A DNA stretch of 55,124 nt from Bacteroidales bacterium H5 (lineage in GTDB: Bacteria; Bacteroidota; Bacteroidia; Bacteroidales; Muribaculaceae). Numbering within the stretch: position 1 is the stretch's first letter; the number at the start of each line of letters is the position of its first letter. The notes under the pieces are model-generated. The model was given only the letters and a program-made list of their open reading frames with translations. It was not told where the DNA came from and ran no database searches. Of the stretch, positions 47,642 through 55,124 are shown in pieces. The stretch lies in NCBI GenBank assembly GCA_001701225.1, contig DAAQ01000034.1, positions 1-55,124 of the forward strand, in the 5' to 3' direction. Position numbers and translations under genes: made by a program.

Positions 47642-47724
47642 GGTTTAGATACTAAACACTTTGGGGAGGGAGGTTGTGGTGGGGAATGGGGCTGACGGCC
47701 TGTCAGGCCGCCCGGGCCATTCCC
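47642..47724 (-). promoter_or_regulatory. Structured RNA between rpsI and rpsB
   Basis: A long stem (GGGAATGG at 47,682-47,689 with CCATTCCC at 47,717-47,724) encloses a GGCCTGTCAGGCC palindrome. A second small palindrome, GTTTAG...CTAAAC, lies at 47,643-47,656. No T-run is obvious. It could be an S2-responsive leader or a processing/attenuation signal in the translation operon. Confidence 0.5.
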
Positions 47725-47754
47725 GGTGATGTCGTCGCTGGTGTCAGGCGCGGA

Positions 47755-48141
47755 TTAACGCTTGGAGAACTGGAAGCGCTTGCGTGCCTTGGGACGGCCC
47801 GGTTTCTTGCGCTCCACGACGCGGGGGTCGCGGGTCATGAAGCCCTGGGCGCGGAGTGCGGCCTTGTCGTCGGGGTTGATCTTGACGAGGGCGCGGGCGA
47901 TGGCGAGACGCAGGGCCTCGGCCTGGCCTTTGTAGCCGCCGCCATCGAGGTTGACATGGATGTCATATTTCTCGGCGGCGTCGAGTGTCAGCAGGGGCTG
48001 CTTGACGATATACTGCAGAATCGAAGAGGGGAAATAAACGTCGAGGGGACGCTTGTTGATGGTGATTTGCCCGTTGCCTTCCTTGACGATTACGCGGGCT
48101 ACGGCGGCCTTGCGGCGGCCTACGGCATTAACTGATTCCAT
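47755..48141 (-). CDS. rpsI: 30S ribosomal protein S9
   Basis: 128 residues. VNAVGRRKAAVARVIVKEGNGQITINKRPLDVYFP and the C-terminal GRPKARKRFQFSKR that reaches the P-site tRNA are typical. Separated from rplM by 9 bp, the universal L13-S9 pair. Confidence 0.98.
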   Translation of the reverse strand: MESVNAVGRRKAAVARVIVKEGNGQITINKRPLDVYFPSSILQYIVKQPLLTLDAAEKYDIHVNLDGGGYKGQAEALRLAIARALVKINPDDKAALRAQGFMTRDPRVVERKKPGRPKARKRFQFSKR

Positions 48142-48150
48142 TCTTCAGAT

Positions 48151-48630
48151 TTATTTTACTTTGTTGATGTCAATGATTTCGGGGTTCTGACCTTCGTGGG
48201 GGTGTGTGGGCCCGTTGTAGACGTGAAGGTTGCCGATGAGTGTGCGGCCGAGACGGTTCTTGGGAAGCATACCCTTGACCACCTTGATGAACAGGGGGTG
48301 GTAGCCGGGCTTGATGTGCTTGTTGAACGATTTCTTCATCAGAATCTCGGGGGTGGTCACACGCTGGCCACCGGGATAGCCGGTGTACGAGAGGTACTCG
48401 CGGTCGGTCATCTTCTTGCCGGTGAGGCGCACCTTGTCGGCGTTGATGACGATTACGTTGTCGCCGCACTCGATGTTGGGCGAGTAGCTGGGCTTGTTCT
48501 TGCCACGGAGAATGAGGGCGATGACGGCACACAGACGACCGAGAACCTGGTCGGTGGCATCAATTACAACCCACTTGTGTTCAACGCTTGCTGCGTTGGG
48601 GGTGAGGGTCTTGTAGCTTAAAGTATCCAC
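48151..48630 (-). CDS. rplM: 50S ribosomal protein L13
   Basis: 159 residues. KWVVIDATDQVLGRLCAVIALILRGKNKPSYSPNIECGDNVIVINADKV and MLPKNRLGRTLIGNLHVYNGPTHPHEGQ are L13 hallmarks. First gene of the operon, with a two-box promoter and a structured leader about 110 nt long that may serve autoregulation. Confidence 0.98.
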   Translation of the reverse strand: MDTLSYKTLTPNAASVEHKWVVIDATDQVLGRLCAVIALILRGKNKPSYSPNIECGDNVIVINADKVRLTGKKMTDREYLSYTGYPGGQRVTTPEILMKKSFNKHIKPGYHPLFIKVVKGMLPKNRLGRTLIGNLHVYNGPTHPHEGQNPEIIDINKVK

Positions 48631-48663
48631 GTTGAATGTTTAATTAATAGATAGTTACTTTTG

Positions 48664-48705
48664 GGCGTTCATGCCGCCTGTCCGGCCAAAGACCGGCGGC
48701 GTTAG
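48664..48705 (-). promoter_or_regulatory. Structured leader of the rplM operon
   Basis: In the 5' leader, GCCGCC...GGCGGC arms enclose a GGTC/GGCC-type inner stem at about 48,670-48,700. Ribosomal-protein leaders of this kind commonly bind the encoded protein; autoregulation is inference. Confidence 0.5.
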
Positions 48706-48740
48706 TGCCTGAGGTTTATTAATTGGACATAATCGGACTG

Positions 48741-48771
48741 CAAAATTAGTCATTTTCAGTGAGAAAACAAA
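48741..48771 (-). promoter_or_regulatory. Two-box promoter of the rplM-rpsI-rpsB-tsf operon
   Basis: Minus-strand TTTG (48,768-48,771), 19-nt spacer, TAATTTTG (48,741-48,748). Confidence 0.87.
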
Positions 48772-48851
48772 GCGTTATTAAGGATTATTAACAGATTTCG
48801 GGGCTGCGAATTTTTCTTGCCCGCATGTTGCGCCGTGAAAAGTTTTTTATG

Positions 48852-48859
48852 TATTTTTG
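48852..48859 (+). promoter_or_regulatory. -7 box for the YitT-family gene
   Basis: TATTTTTG, 24 bp before the ATG at 48,884. The intergenic region also holds the divergent rplM promoter about 80 bp away. Confidence 0.5.
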
Positions 48860-48883
48860 TAGTCTGAAACCATTACTCCAATT

Positions 48884-49834
48884 ATGCAGTTCAACGGTAA
48901 GAAACTCTGGATGACGACCAAGGATTACGTCATCATCACTCTGGCCATCACCCTCTATGGTCTTGGCTTCTCGGCTTTTATCCTCCCGGAGAGGGTCGTC
49001 ATCGGAGGTGTGACGGGTCTGGGCACGATAGTCTATTTCCTCACGGGCAAGACGTGGGCCATCGGTCTGACCCAATACGCCATCAACCTGGCCCTTCTGG
49101 CGCTGGCGTGGCATGTGGTGGGCAAGCAGTTCGTGGCCAAGACAATCTTCGGTGCCACGGTGCTCTCTGTGGTGGTGACCATTTTCCCGCCCATGTTCGA
49201 CGGGCCGCTGATTCCCGACCAGTCGTTCATGAACGTGTGCATCGGCTCGATCATATCGGGCATCGCGCTCGGGCTTGTGTTCACCCATAACGGCTCGACC
49301 GGAGGCACCGATATTGTGGCGGCGATGGTAGCCAAGAAGACCAATGTCACTGTGGGGCGTACGATGCTGTATGTCGATTTCTGCATCATCTCCTCCTCCT
49401 ATTTCATATTCCATCAGATCTCGACTGTGGTCTATGGCTTCATGGTGCTCTTTATTACCACGTATGTCGTCGACCTCATCATCAATACCAACCGCCAGGC
49501 GGTACAGTTCATCATCATCTCGCGCAAGTGGGAGCGCATAGCCACGGCTGTCAACCATCATGCGCGCCGTGGCGTGACGGTGATGGACGGCATGGGATGG
49601 TATACCAAGAGCCCCATCAAGATTCTGCTTATCGTGTGCCGCAAGATAGAGTCGGTGACCATATTCCGCATCATCAAGAGCATCGACGACGGTGCATTCA
49701 TCACGCAGACCAATGTCAACGGTGTCTATGGCCAGGGCTTTGACGAACTCAAGTTCAAGCAGGACCAGAAGCTGCGCGAGGAGCTCGAGCATGAGGCCGA
49801 GGATGTCATGGCCGGAGAGCTTGGCCGTTCGTGA
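48884..49834 (+). CDS. YitT-family membrane protein (DUF161/DUF2179)
   Basis: 316 residues with about five or six membrane helices in residues 15-205 (YVIITLAITLYGLGFSAFILPERVVIGGVTGLGTIVYFLTG; LGLVFTHNGSTGGTDIVAAMVAKKTN) and a cytosolic C-terminal DUF2179 domain (about 220-300: HHARRGVTVMDGMGWYTKSPIKILLIVCRKIESVTIFRIIKSIDDGAFITQTNVNGVYGQGF). The family is widespread with no settled function; transport is often proposed. Followed by a strong terminator. Confidence 0.92.
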   Translation: MQFNGKKLWMTTKDYVIITLAITLYGLGFSAFILPERVVIGGVTGLGTIVYFLTGKTWAIGLTQYAINLALLALAWHVVGKQFVAKTIFGATVLSVVVTIFPPMFDGPLIPDQSFMNVCIGSIISGIALGLVFTHNGSTGGTDIVAAMVAKKTNVTVGRTMLYVDFCIISSSYFIFHQISTVVYGFMVLFITTYVVDLIINTNRQAVQFIIISRKWERIATAVNHHARRGVTVMDGMGWYTKSPIKILLIVCRKIESVTIFRIIKSIDDGAFITQTNVNGVYGQGFDELKFKQDQKLREELEHEAEDVMAGELGRS

Positions 49835-49867
49835 CGGGCCGGGCTCCGGCCCTCTACGGATAAATGA

Positions 49868-49912
49868 GACACCGGGGCTGCATCTGACGGATGCGGCCCC
49901 GGTGTCTTTTTT
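49868..49912 (+). terminator. Intrinsic terminator of the YitT-family gene
   Basis: Arms GACACCGGGGC and GCCCCGGTGTC with inner GCATC/GATGC pairing, followed by TTTTTT. It sits between convergent genes. Confidence 0.92.
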
Positions 49913-49939
49913 GAGTTATGGCTATGTGTGGGAGTTGTC

Positions 49940-51130
49940 TTATTTCTTGATGAGGTCGTATTTGCGGAACACTCTCTCGATAGTCTCGAGCGCGCGGTCT
50001 ACCTGCTCCATAGTATGTGTGGCCATGAGGCTGAAACGTATGAGCGTGTCGGTGGGGGCGACTGCCGGAGTGACCACGGGATTGACGAAGATGCCCTCGT
50101 CAAGCAGGTCGCGTGTCACGGCAAATGTCTTGAAATCGTCGCGGATGAACAGCGGGATGATGGGTGTCGATGTCCTGCCTATCTCGAAACCTGCGGCACG
50201 GAATCCGTCGAGGGCATGGTGGGTGAGTTTCCAGAGCTGTTCCTGACGCTCGGGCTCGGTCTGCATTATCTCGAGTGCCTTGAGTGCTGCTGCTGTCGAG
50301 GCGGGGGTGATGGATGCGGTGAAGATGTACGAGCGCGAGTGGTGGCGCAGGAAATTGGTGACCTCCTTGTTGGTGGCGATGAAGCCGCCCAGCGACGAGA
50401 ACGACTTGGAGAATGTGCCCATGATGAGGTCTACGTCGTCGGCTACGCCATAGTGGTGGCAGACGCCGCGGCCTCCCTGGCCGAAGACACCGATGCCGTG
50501 GGCCTCGTCCATCATGACGCTGGCGTTATACTTTTTGGCCAGACGCACGATGTTCTTGACGTCGGCGACATCGCCTTCCATCGAGAATACCGAGTCGCTG
50601 ACGATGAGCTTCACCTTGTCGGGGTCGCACTTGCGCAGCTGCTTCTCGAGCGACTCCATGTCGTTGTGCTTGTATTTGAGCTTCTGGCTGAAGGCGAGAC
50701 GGTGTCCCTCGATGATCGAGGCGTGGTCCTGCTCGTCCCACAGTATGTAGTCCTCGCGTCCGGTGAGGGTGGATACTACTCCAAGATTCACCTCGAAGCC
50801 GGTCGAGTAGATCATGACGTCTTCCTTGCCTATGTATTCGGCAAGTTTGGCTTCGAGTTCCTTGTGAAGGTCGAGAGTGCCGTTGAGGAAGGGTGAGCCG
50901 GCACATCCTGTGCCGTATTTGCGGGTGGCTTCGATGGCGGCCTCCTTGATGCGCGGGTCGTTGACAAGGCCCGTATAGCAGTTCGAACCGAACATGAGCA
51001 CCTTCTTACCGTTGATGATCACTTCGGGATCCTGCTCGCTTGAGATGGCGCGGAAATAGGGATACACGCCTGCGGCCTTGGCTTCCTGCGGGGCTGTGTA
51101 TTTGCTGAGTTTCTCTTGAAGTAAATTCAT
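49940..51130 (-). CDS. spt: Serine palmitoyltransferase-type alpha-oxoamine synthase
   Basis: 396 residues from ATG 51,130 (MNLLQEKLSKY), chosen because homologues begin there and the -7 box lies at 51,206. PLP Lys242 in GTFSKSFSSLGGF, His136 that stacks on the cofactor, and DEAH (208-211) are conserved. Extended similarity to Bacteroides Spt (GVYPYFR, KYGTGCAGSPFLNGTLDLH, SFSQKLKYKHNDM) favours sphingoid-base synthesis over BioF or Kbl. It condenses serine with an acyl-CoA/ACP in the first step of sphingolipid formation. Confidence 0.88.
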   Translation of the reverse strand: MNLLQEKLSKYTAPQEAKAAGVYPYFRAISSEQDPEVIINGKKVLMFGSNCYTGLVNDPRIKEAAIEATRKYGTGCAGSPFLNGTLDLHKELEAKLAEYIGKEDVMIYSTGFEVNLGVVSTLTGREDYILWDEQDHASIIEGHRLAFSQKLKYKHNDMESLEKQLRKCDPDKVKLIVSDSVFSMEGDVADVKNIVRLAKKYNASVMMDEAHGIGVFGQGGRGVCHHYGVADDVDLIMGTFSKSFSSLGGFIATNKEVTNFLRHHSRSYIFTASITPASTAAALKALEIMQTEPERQEQLWKLTHHALDGFRAAGFEIGRTSTPIIPLFIRDDFKTFAVTRDLLDEGIFVNPVVTPAVAPTDTLIRFSLMATHTMEQVDRALETIERVFRKYDLIKK

Positions 51131-51205
51131 TGCTTTTTCCTTGGTGAACGAAGACAGAGGTCTTCGGTGATTGGACGGGTTGGGCGTCTTGTAATTTTCA
51201 AGGTG

Positions 51206-51213
51206 CAAAGGTA
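51206..51213 (-). promoter_or_regulatory. -7 box for spt
   Basis: Minus-strand TACCTTTG 76 bp before the start. A TTTA 18 bp further upstream may serve as -33. Confidence 0.5.
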
Positions 51214-51351
51214 GTGATAATTTCACGTTTGTAAACGGAGTGTGCCGGATTTTTAATGTTAATTAAATGAAACGAGGCTGTCGTAATGGCGTATTTTTCT
51301 ACTCCCTTCCCCTTTTTTGCCAATGATGTGGGCTTTTCTGCTGATTTTTGC

Positions 51352-51359
51352 TAACTTTG
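51352..51359 (+). promoter_or_regulatory. -7 box for the acyltransferase/sigma-54 activator pair
   Basis: TAACTTTG, 24 bp before ATG 51,384; divergent from the spt promoter about 145 bp away. Confidence 0.5.
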
Positions 51360-51383
51360 CAAGGTTTAAAGCAAATTTAGATT

Positions 51384-52238
51384 ATGGAAAGCAACCCCGT
51401 CACGAATCCTGTGGTGAAGCGCACTGTGCTCGACTATGACGACATCGTAGAGATGGCGCCGTTCTTCAAGGGCAAGCGCCGTCTGGTCGAGATGCTGATG
51501 AAGGCACTCGACGTCGACAAGGTAAACTGGATTCACGACCATAATTTCGATACTCCCGGCCCGGCGTTCTGCCGCGGTCTGCTCAACGATCTCGACATAA
51601 AGCTGCGCATAGACAATGAAGAGCTGCTCGACAATCTGCCCGAAGGGCCCTTTGTCACCGTGAGCAACCATCCTTTCGGTGCGCTCGACGGCATAACGCT
51701 CATAGACCTCATAGGCTCGCGACGTCCCGGATACAAGGTGATGGTCAATATGATACTCAACCATATCACCGCCATGCGCCCCAATTTCATCGCCGTCGAC
51801 CAGGCCGCCAGCGATGACCCGGCCAAGAAGGCGGTGTCAATGAAAGGCATCGCCGAGGCCATAAGGCAGATAAAGAACGGCCAGCCGGTAGGATTCTTTC
51901 CCGCAGGGGCCGTGGGCAATTACAACAGGCACCTTAAGTTTGAGGACCGCGAGTGGCAGCCCACTGTCATCAGGCTCATCCGCAAGTTCGGTGTCCCGGT
52001 GATACCTATCTATTTCCATGGACTCAACAGCCTGTGGTTCCGTATCCTCGGCATCATCTCGTGGCAGTTGCGCACTCTGCGCCTTCCGGCCGAGGTGTTC
52101 CGCCGCAAGGGTGACACCCTGCATATATCGGTCGGCAATCTCATCACTCCCGAGGAGCTGAAGGCCCACTCGGCCTCTGAGGAGGAGCTTGGCCTCTGGC
52201 TCAGGGAACGTACCTACGAACTCTCACGCCTGAAATGA
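51384..52238 (+). CDS. Lysophospholipid-type acyltransferase
   Basis: 284 residues. The motif VSNHPFGALDG (His96, Asp102; five rather than four residues apart) and the second block FFPAGAVGNYNRHLKFEDREWQ match the NHPxGxxDG subgroup that includes bacterial aminolipid and glycine-lipid O-acyltransferases (GlsA-like, COG3176 relatives). It adds a second acyl chain to a lipid. No GNAT N-acyltransferase partner is next to it. It is divergent from spt and overlaps the sigma-54 activator gene by 4 nt. Confidence 0.82.
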   Translation: MESNPVTNPVVKRTVLDYDDIVEMAPFFKGKRRLVEMLMKALDVDKVNWIHDHNFDTPGPAFCRGLLNDLDIKLRIDNEELLDNLPEGPFVTVSNHPFGALDGITLIDLIGSRRPGYKVMVNMILNHITAMRPNFIAVDQAASDDPAKKAVSMKGIAEAIRQIKNGQPVGFFPAGAVGNYNRHLKFEDREWQPTVIRLIRKFGVPVIPIYFHGLNSLWFRILGIISWQLRTLRLPAEVFRRKGDTLHISVGNLITPEELKAHSASEEELGLWLRERTYELSRLK

Positions 52239-53470
52239 TGGAAGCTCTTCAGCCCGACTATCCCGCCGAGGTGCTGCAGGCGCGCCGCCGCTATGGCATC
52301 ATCGGCAATTCGCCCGAGCTCAACGAGGCTGTGATGCGTGCCGTAAGGGTGGCGCCGATAGACCTGTCGGTGCTTGTCACCGGCGAGAGCGGCACAGGCA
52401 AGGAGTTTTTCCCGAAGATAATCCACGGTTTCTCGTCGCGCAAGCATGCCGGCTACATTGCCGTCAACTGTGGCGCCATCCCCGAGGGTACCATCGACTC
52501 TGAGCTTTTCGGCCATGAGAAGGGTGCCTTCACGGGTGCCGTCTCCACCCGCAAGGGATATTTCGAGGAGGCCGACGGAGGGACAATCTTCCTTGACGAG
52601 GTGGCCGAGCTGCCGCTGACCACTCAGGCGCGCCTGTTGCGTGTGCTCGAGACTGGCGAGTTCATCAAGGTCGGTTCCTCGACCGTACAGAAATCAAACG
52701 TGCGCATCGTCGCCGCCACCAATGTCGACATGGCTAAGGCTGTCGCCGAGGGGCGTTTCAGGGAAGACCTGTACTACCGCCTCTCGACGGTCTCTATCTC
52801 CGTGCCCCCGTTGCGCGACCGTGGCACTGACATCATACTTCTTGCCCGCAAGTTCGCGGCAGATTTTGCCGAGCGGTACACGATGCCCGGTGTGAGTTTT
52901 GACGACTCGGCGCGAGCAATGCTTCTGGCCTACCGTTGGCCCGGCAATGTGCGTCAGCTCAAGAATGTCGTCGAGCAGACCGCCCTGTTCCATGCGGGCG
53001 AGACTGTAGACGCCTCAACTCTGCGGCCATATCTTCCGGCACCGGGCATGGAGCTTTCGACCATTCCCGGCCAGGGGGGCAAGAGGCATGACTATGATTC
53101 GGAGCGCGACATGTTGCTGGGCATGATAGTGCGTCTGCAGCAGCAGATAGACTCGTTGCGCGAGCAGGTGGGCACGCGCCCCGCCCACGCCGAGAACACA
53201 GATTTTGTCGAGACGCGCCCCTCGGGTGGTGTGAACCTCCCCGTCAAGTTCCAGCCGTTCTGCTCGCCCCTCCCCGACATGGGGCGTCCTGTGCGCGAGA
53301 CAGTGGTCGATGTCACCCCCGCGGCGCCCGCTACTCTCGAGGAGACCGAGCGCGACACTATCCTGCGTGCCCTCGAACGCAACGGCGGCCGCCGCAAAGC
53401 GACAGCCGCCGAACTCAATATCTCCGAGCGTACCCTCTATCGCAAGATCAAGGAGTACGGGATGGAGTAG
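52235..53470 (+). CDS. Sigma-54-dependent transcriptional activator without a receiver domain
   Basis: 411 residues that begin directly with the AAA+ domain (about 24-245): Walker A GESGTGKE (50-57), sigma-54-contact loop GAFTGA (97-102), Walker B GGTIFLDE (115-122), and the sensor motif RFREDLYYRLSTVSISVPPLRDR. A Fis-type HTH ends the protein (NGGRRKATAAELNISERTLYRKIKEYG). There is no N-terminal signal-sensing domain, so activity is probably set by expression or partner proteins. Overlap with the acyltransferase ties it to lipid or envelope genes. Confidence 0.92.
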   Translation: MMEALQPDYPAEVLQARRRYGIIGNSPELNEAVMRAVRVAPIDLSVLVTGESGTGKEFFPKIIHGFSSRKHAGYIAVNCGAIPEGTIDSELFGHEKGAFTGAVSTRKGYFEEADGGTIFLDEVAELPLTTQARLLRVLETGEFIKVGSSTVQKSNVRIVAATNVDMAKAVAEGRFREDLYYRLSTVSISVPPLRDRGTDIILLARKFAADFAERYTMPGVSFDDSARAMLLAYRWPGNVRQLKNVVEQTALFHAGETVDASTLRPYLPAPGMELSTIPGQGGKRHDYDSERDMLLGMIVRLQQQIDSLREQVGTRPAHAENTDFVETRPSGGVNLPVKFQPFCSPLPDMGRPVRETVVDVTPAAPATLEETERDTILRALERNGGRRKATAAELNISERTLYRKIKEYGME

Positions 53471-53477
53471 GGGTGTC

Positions 53478-54368
53478 TCAGCGTTCTCCGGGCCGGATTA
53501 TCCTTGCGCCCGTCACGCTGTTGTTTTTTCTCAGATACTCGCCCAGTGTCCTGTCCTCCAAGGTCACTTTGCCGGCCCTCGTCGATGCGTGCAGCAGATG
53601 AGGGCCGTCGTTTTGCATCACCACAATCCCCATGTGGCTCACGTCGAGGCCCGGGACTTTGGTGGTGAACGCAAGGATGTCGCCATCCCTCAGGTTCTCC
53701 TTGCCCCACTTGCCCATCAGCACCGAGCTGCGGATGTACGGGAAACGGTGAGAGCGGTAGCCTATCTCGCAGTTTTTCATACGCTCGTATTCCGCCGAGT
53801 CCTTCAGGGCCGGATATTCATCGCGATGCGCTGTCATATAGTCGAGGGTCTTCACGGCATAGGCCACATTAGGCATACGCCCTGTCATCTCCTTTATGTT
53901 CCCCCGATGGGTGTTGTCGACAATCCAGTCGCTGATATAGTGCAGCCTCGAGCTATATCCGTCGATGCGTCCCTGGCGGTAGCGTATCTGCCCGAGGTTA
54001 TAGACGAAATCCTGCCATGCGCTGCGCCTCTCCTTTACCGTGAGGGTCATCGCAAGCACTGTCTCGACAAAGGTGGTGCAGTCGAGTCCGTCGAGATTTA
54101 CGGTGAGCTGTTCGGGCGAGCCCTCGAGGGTTCCGGCCGCATAGGGGGTGTCGATAAATCTTTTTGCGATTGACGTGACAAGCTCGCCGTCTGTTGCAGG
54201 TGTCAGCAGTGAGGCGTCAATGAGTATTTCGGTAATACGCGTGGTGTCCGCTGCCTCGTTGTGCCATCTCACCTCTCCCGGCAATACCGCATGGGCCATA
54301 ATCGGACAGGTAAGCACCAGCATCAATACACATATATATGTATAATAAGTGGAATGATTTATTTTCAT
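53478..54368 (-). CDS. DUF1460 (N-acetylmuramoyl-alanine amidase-like) exported protein
   Basis: 296 residues from ATG 54,368, giving a signal peptide (YYTYICVLMLVLTCPIMAHAV). An upstream in-frame ATG at 54,410 would put 14 polar residues before it. NlpC/P60-like motifs are visible: GLDCTTFVETVLAMTL (catalytic Cys), then DVSHMGIVVMQNDGPHLLHASTRAGKVTL (His). DUF1460 proteins are cysteine amidases acting on peptidoglycan fragments. Convergent with the sigma-54 activator gene (7 bp apart). Confidence 0.87.
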   Translation of the reverse strand: MKINHSTYYTYICVLMLVLTCPIMAHAVLPGEVRWHNEAADTTRITEILIDASLLTPATDGELVTSIAKRFIDTPYAAGTLEGSPEQLTVNLDGLDCTTFVETVLAMTLTVKERRSAWQDFVYNLGQIRYRQGRIDGYSSRLHYISDWIVDNTHRGNIKEMTGRMPNVAYAVKTLDYMTAHRDEYPALKDSAEYERMKNCEIGYRSHRFPYIRSSVLMGKWGKENLRDGDILAFTTKVPGLDVSHMGIVVMQNDGPHLLHASTRAGKVTLEDRTLGEYLRKNNSVTGARIIRPGER

Positions 54369-54540
54369 GGAGCGAAATCGGTTGATTAAATACGACTCAA
54401 AATTACTCAAAATCTCCGATATCCCAAAATAATCTTGCTTAGTGAGAGATTTAGGGAATTAGAAATGAGGAATTAGAAATGAGGAATGAGGGGTGATAGC
54501 ACGATAAGAGAGTACCAGCCGCGAGGTGATAATCTGAGAA

Positions 54541-54616
54541 ACCCAGCCGCGAAGCGGCGACCTTTGGGAAGCCCCACATCGAGCCCGCAGGGCGAAGGTG
54601 TGGGGTGAAGATGGGT
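54541..54616. repeat. Single copy of the CAGCCGCG palindromic element
   Basis: CAGCCGCGAAGCGGCG, GGGAAGCCCCACATCGAG and GGTGTGGGG repeat the outer arm of the 22.2-22.5 kb inverted repeat. A small direct copy of its first half precedes it at about 54,515. Confidence 0.7.
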
Positions 54617-54649
54617 GTTCCCTTTCGGGCATCGGAGATGTCCGCTAAT

Positions 54650-54780
54650 ACTCAACGTATGACATCGCCCCTTGTCGGGGCTCAGGGATATATATGCCAT
54701 CCTCCCGGGGTTCCCTTCGGTCACCCCGGGTTAATCATGACATCGGCCCTTACGGGCCTCGGTGGGATGTGCGATTTCTT
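54650..54780. repeat. GC-rich palindromic repeat of the 29-30 kb family
   Basis: It contains GACATCGCCCCTTGTCGGGGC, CCCGGGGTTCCC...TCACCCCGGG and ATGACATCGGCCC, the same modules as the 29-30 kb array. The stretch 54,411-55,124 holds only repeats and spacer; no gene is supported there. Confidence 0.7.
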
Positions 54781-54950
54781 CTCCGATCTGCGAGCCTCGG
54801 TTGTGCGGGGTGATTTCTATCCGGGCCCTGCGGGCCTCGGTGGGATGTGCGATTTCTTCTCCGGCCTGCGGGCCTTGATTGTGCGGGGTGATTTCTTTTC
54901 AGGATTTGCGGGATTCGGTTGTGTGGGGACGATTTTCTTTCCTGGTTCTT
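54754..54950. repeat. Tandem repeat of about 39 bp (78-bp higher-order period)
   Basis: The unit GGGCCTCGGTGGGATGTGCG...TTCTTCTCCGNNCTGC alternates with a variant (GAGCCTCGGTTGTGCGGGGTGATTT...). Unit starts at 54,754 and 54,832 give a 78-bp period, and a degenerate fifth half-unit follows at about 54,910. It appears to have grown from the end of the palindromic repeat. Confidence 0.7.
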
Positions 54951-55124
54951 GCGTGCCTCGGTTGGGATGGCTCTTTCCTATATCTGGGGCGGGGATGTGC
55001 GGAGCCGAGAGACGGAGCGGCGGAGCCGCGGTGATTATCGGAAACCCCGCGCGCAGTGTGGGGCCCGCAGGATACCAATATGAAGACAGTCTCGGAGAGA
55101 CATCATTATGATATCCTCTGGGTG

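Noticed and set aside
54605..55111. 168-codon open frame at the window end
   Set aside because: It merely translates the 39-bp tandem repeats and palindromes; there is no ribosome-binding site, promoter or family signal.

Overview
The window looks like a chromosomal segment of a GC-rich Bacteroidales bacterium, most probably Muribaculaceae. The evidence is the Bacteroidetes promoter signature (TAnnTTTG -7 box, TTTG about 19-22 nt upstream), family-restricted proteins (DUF6242, DUF6089, DUF4293, two-protein ThrE exporter, TPR membrane regulators), a Bacteroidetes-type serine palmitoyltransferase, and the gene order uppS-bamA-ompH-ompH. Species-level placement is inference. No tRNA, rRNA, CRISPR array, prophage or transposase gene was found.

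Layout. 1-3.3 kb: a Crp/Fnr-type regulator, a small membrane protein, a split ThrE-like exporter and a LysR regulator. 3.5-10.3 kb: an envelope block (DUF6242 lipoprotein, DUF6089 outer-membrane protein, UppS, BamA, two OmpH/Skp chaperones), all co-directional and tightly packed. 10.4-16 kb: LptF/G permease, RibBA, MscS-type channel, and convergent MetX. 16-20 kb: a small membrane protein and a 1,093-residue multidomain protein ending in a Schlafen-type AlbA_2 module. 20-22.1 kb: a double-propeller GH43 enzyme. 22.1-26.8 kb: an AT-richer accessory island with two paralogous lipoproteins sharing promoter and leader, a 60-residue secreted peptide gene, and a TPR transmembrane regulator with a sharp internal composition change. 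27-28.7 kb: GdhA and an 8-cysteine ferredoxin. 28.8-30.2 kb: a candidate small RNA and a duplicated array of GC-rich palindromic repeats. 30.2-33.6 kb: two of the three parts of a zinc/manganese ABC importer and a U32 peptidase-family protein. 33.8-34.7 kb: a toxin-antitoxin pair with a perfect palindromic operator, followed by the decayed start of an EcoRI-family adenine methyltransferase. 34.8-42 kb: butanol-type dehydrogenase, malate dehydrogenase, DUF4293, then surE-dacB-unknown-rsmI and a coiled-coil lipoprotein. 42-45.5 kb: TonB-dependent receptor and aldo/keto reductase. 45.7-48.6 kb: the rplM-rpsI-rpsB-tsf translation operon. 48.9-54.4 kb: YitT-family protein, sphingolipid-type palmitoyltransferase, acyltransferase plus sigma-54 activator, and a DUF1460 protein. 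The window ends in another repeat cluster.

The window is mostly core metabolism and envelope biogenesis. The parts most likely to hold undescribed biology are the TPR regulator/secreted peptide/lipoprotein island, the AlbA_2 multidomain protein, the palindrome-controlled TA pair beside a dead methyltransferase, the candidate RNA near 28.9 kb, and four genes whose ATG lies exactly 4 nt after a TAnnTTTG box, suggesting leaderless mRNAs.
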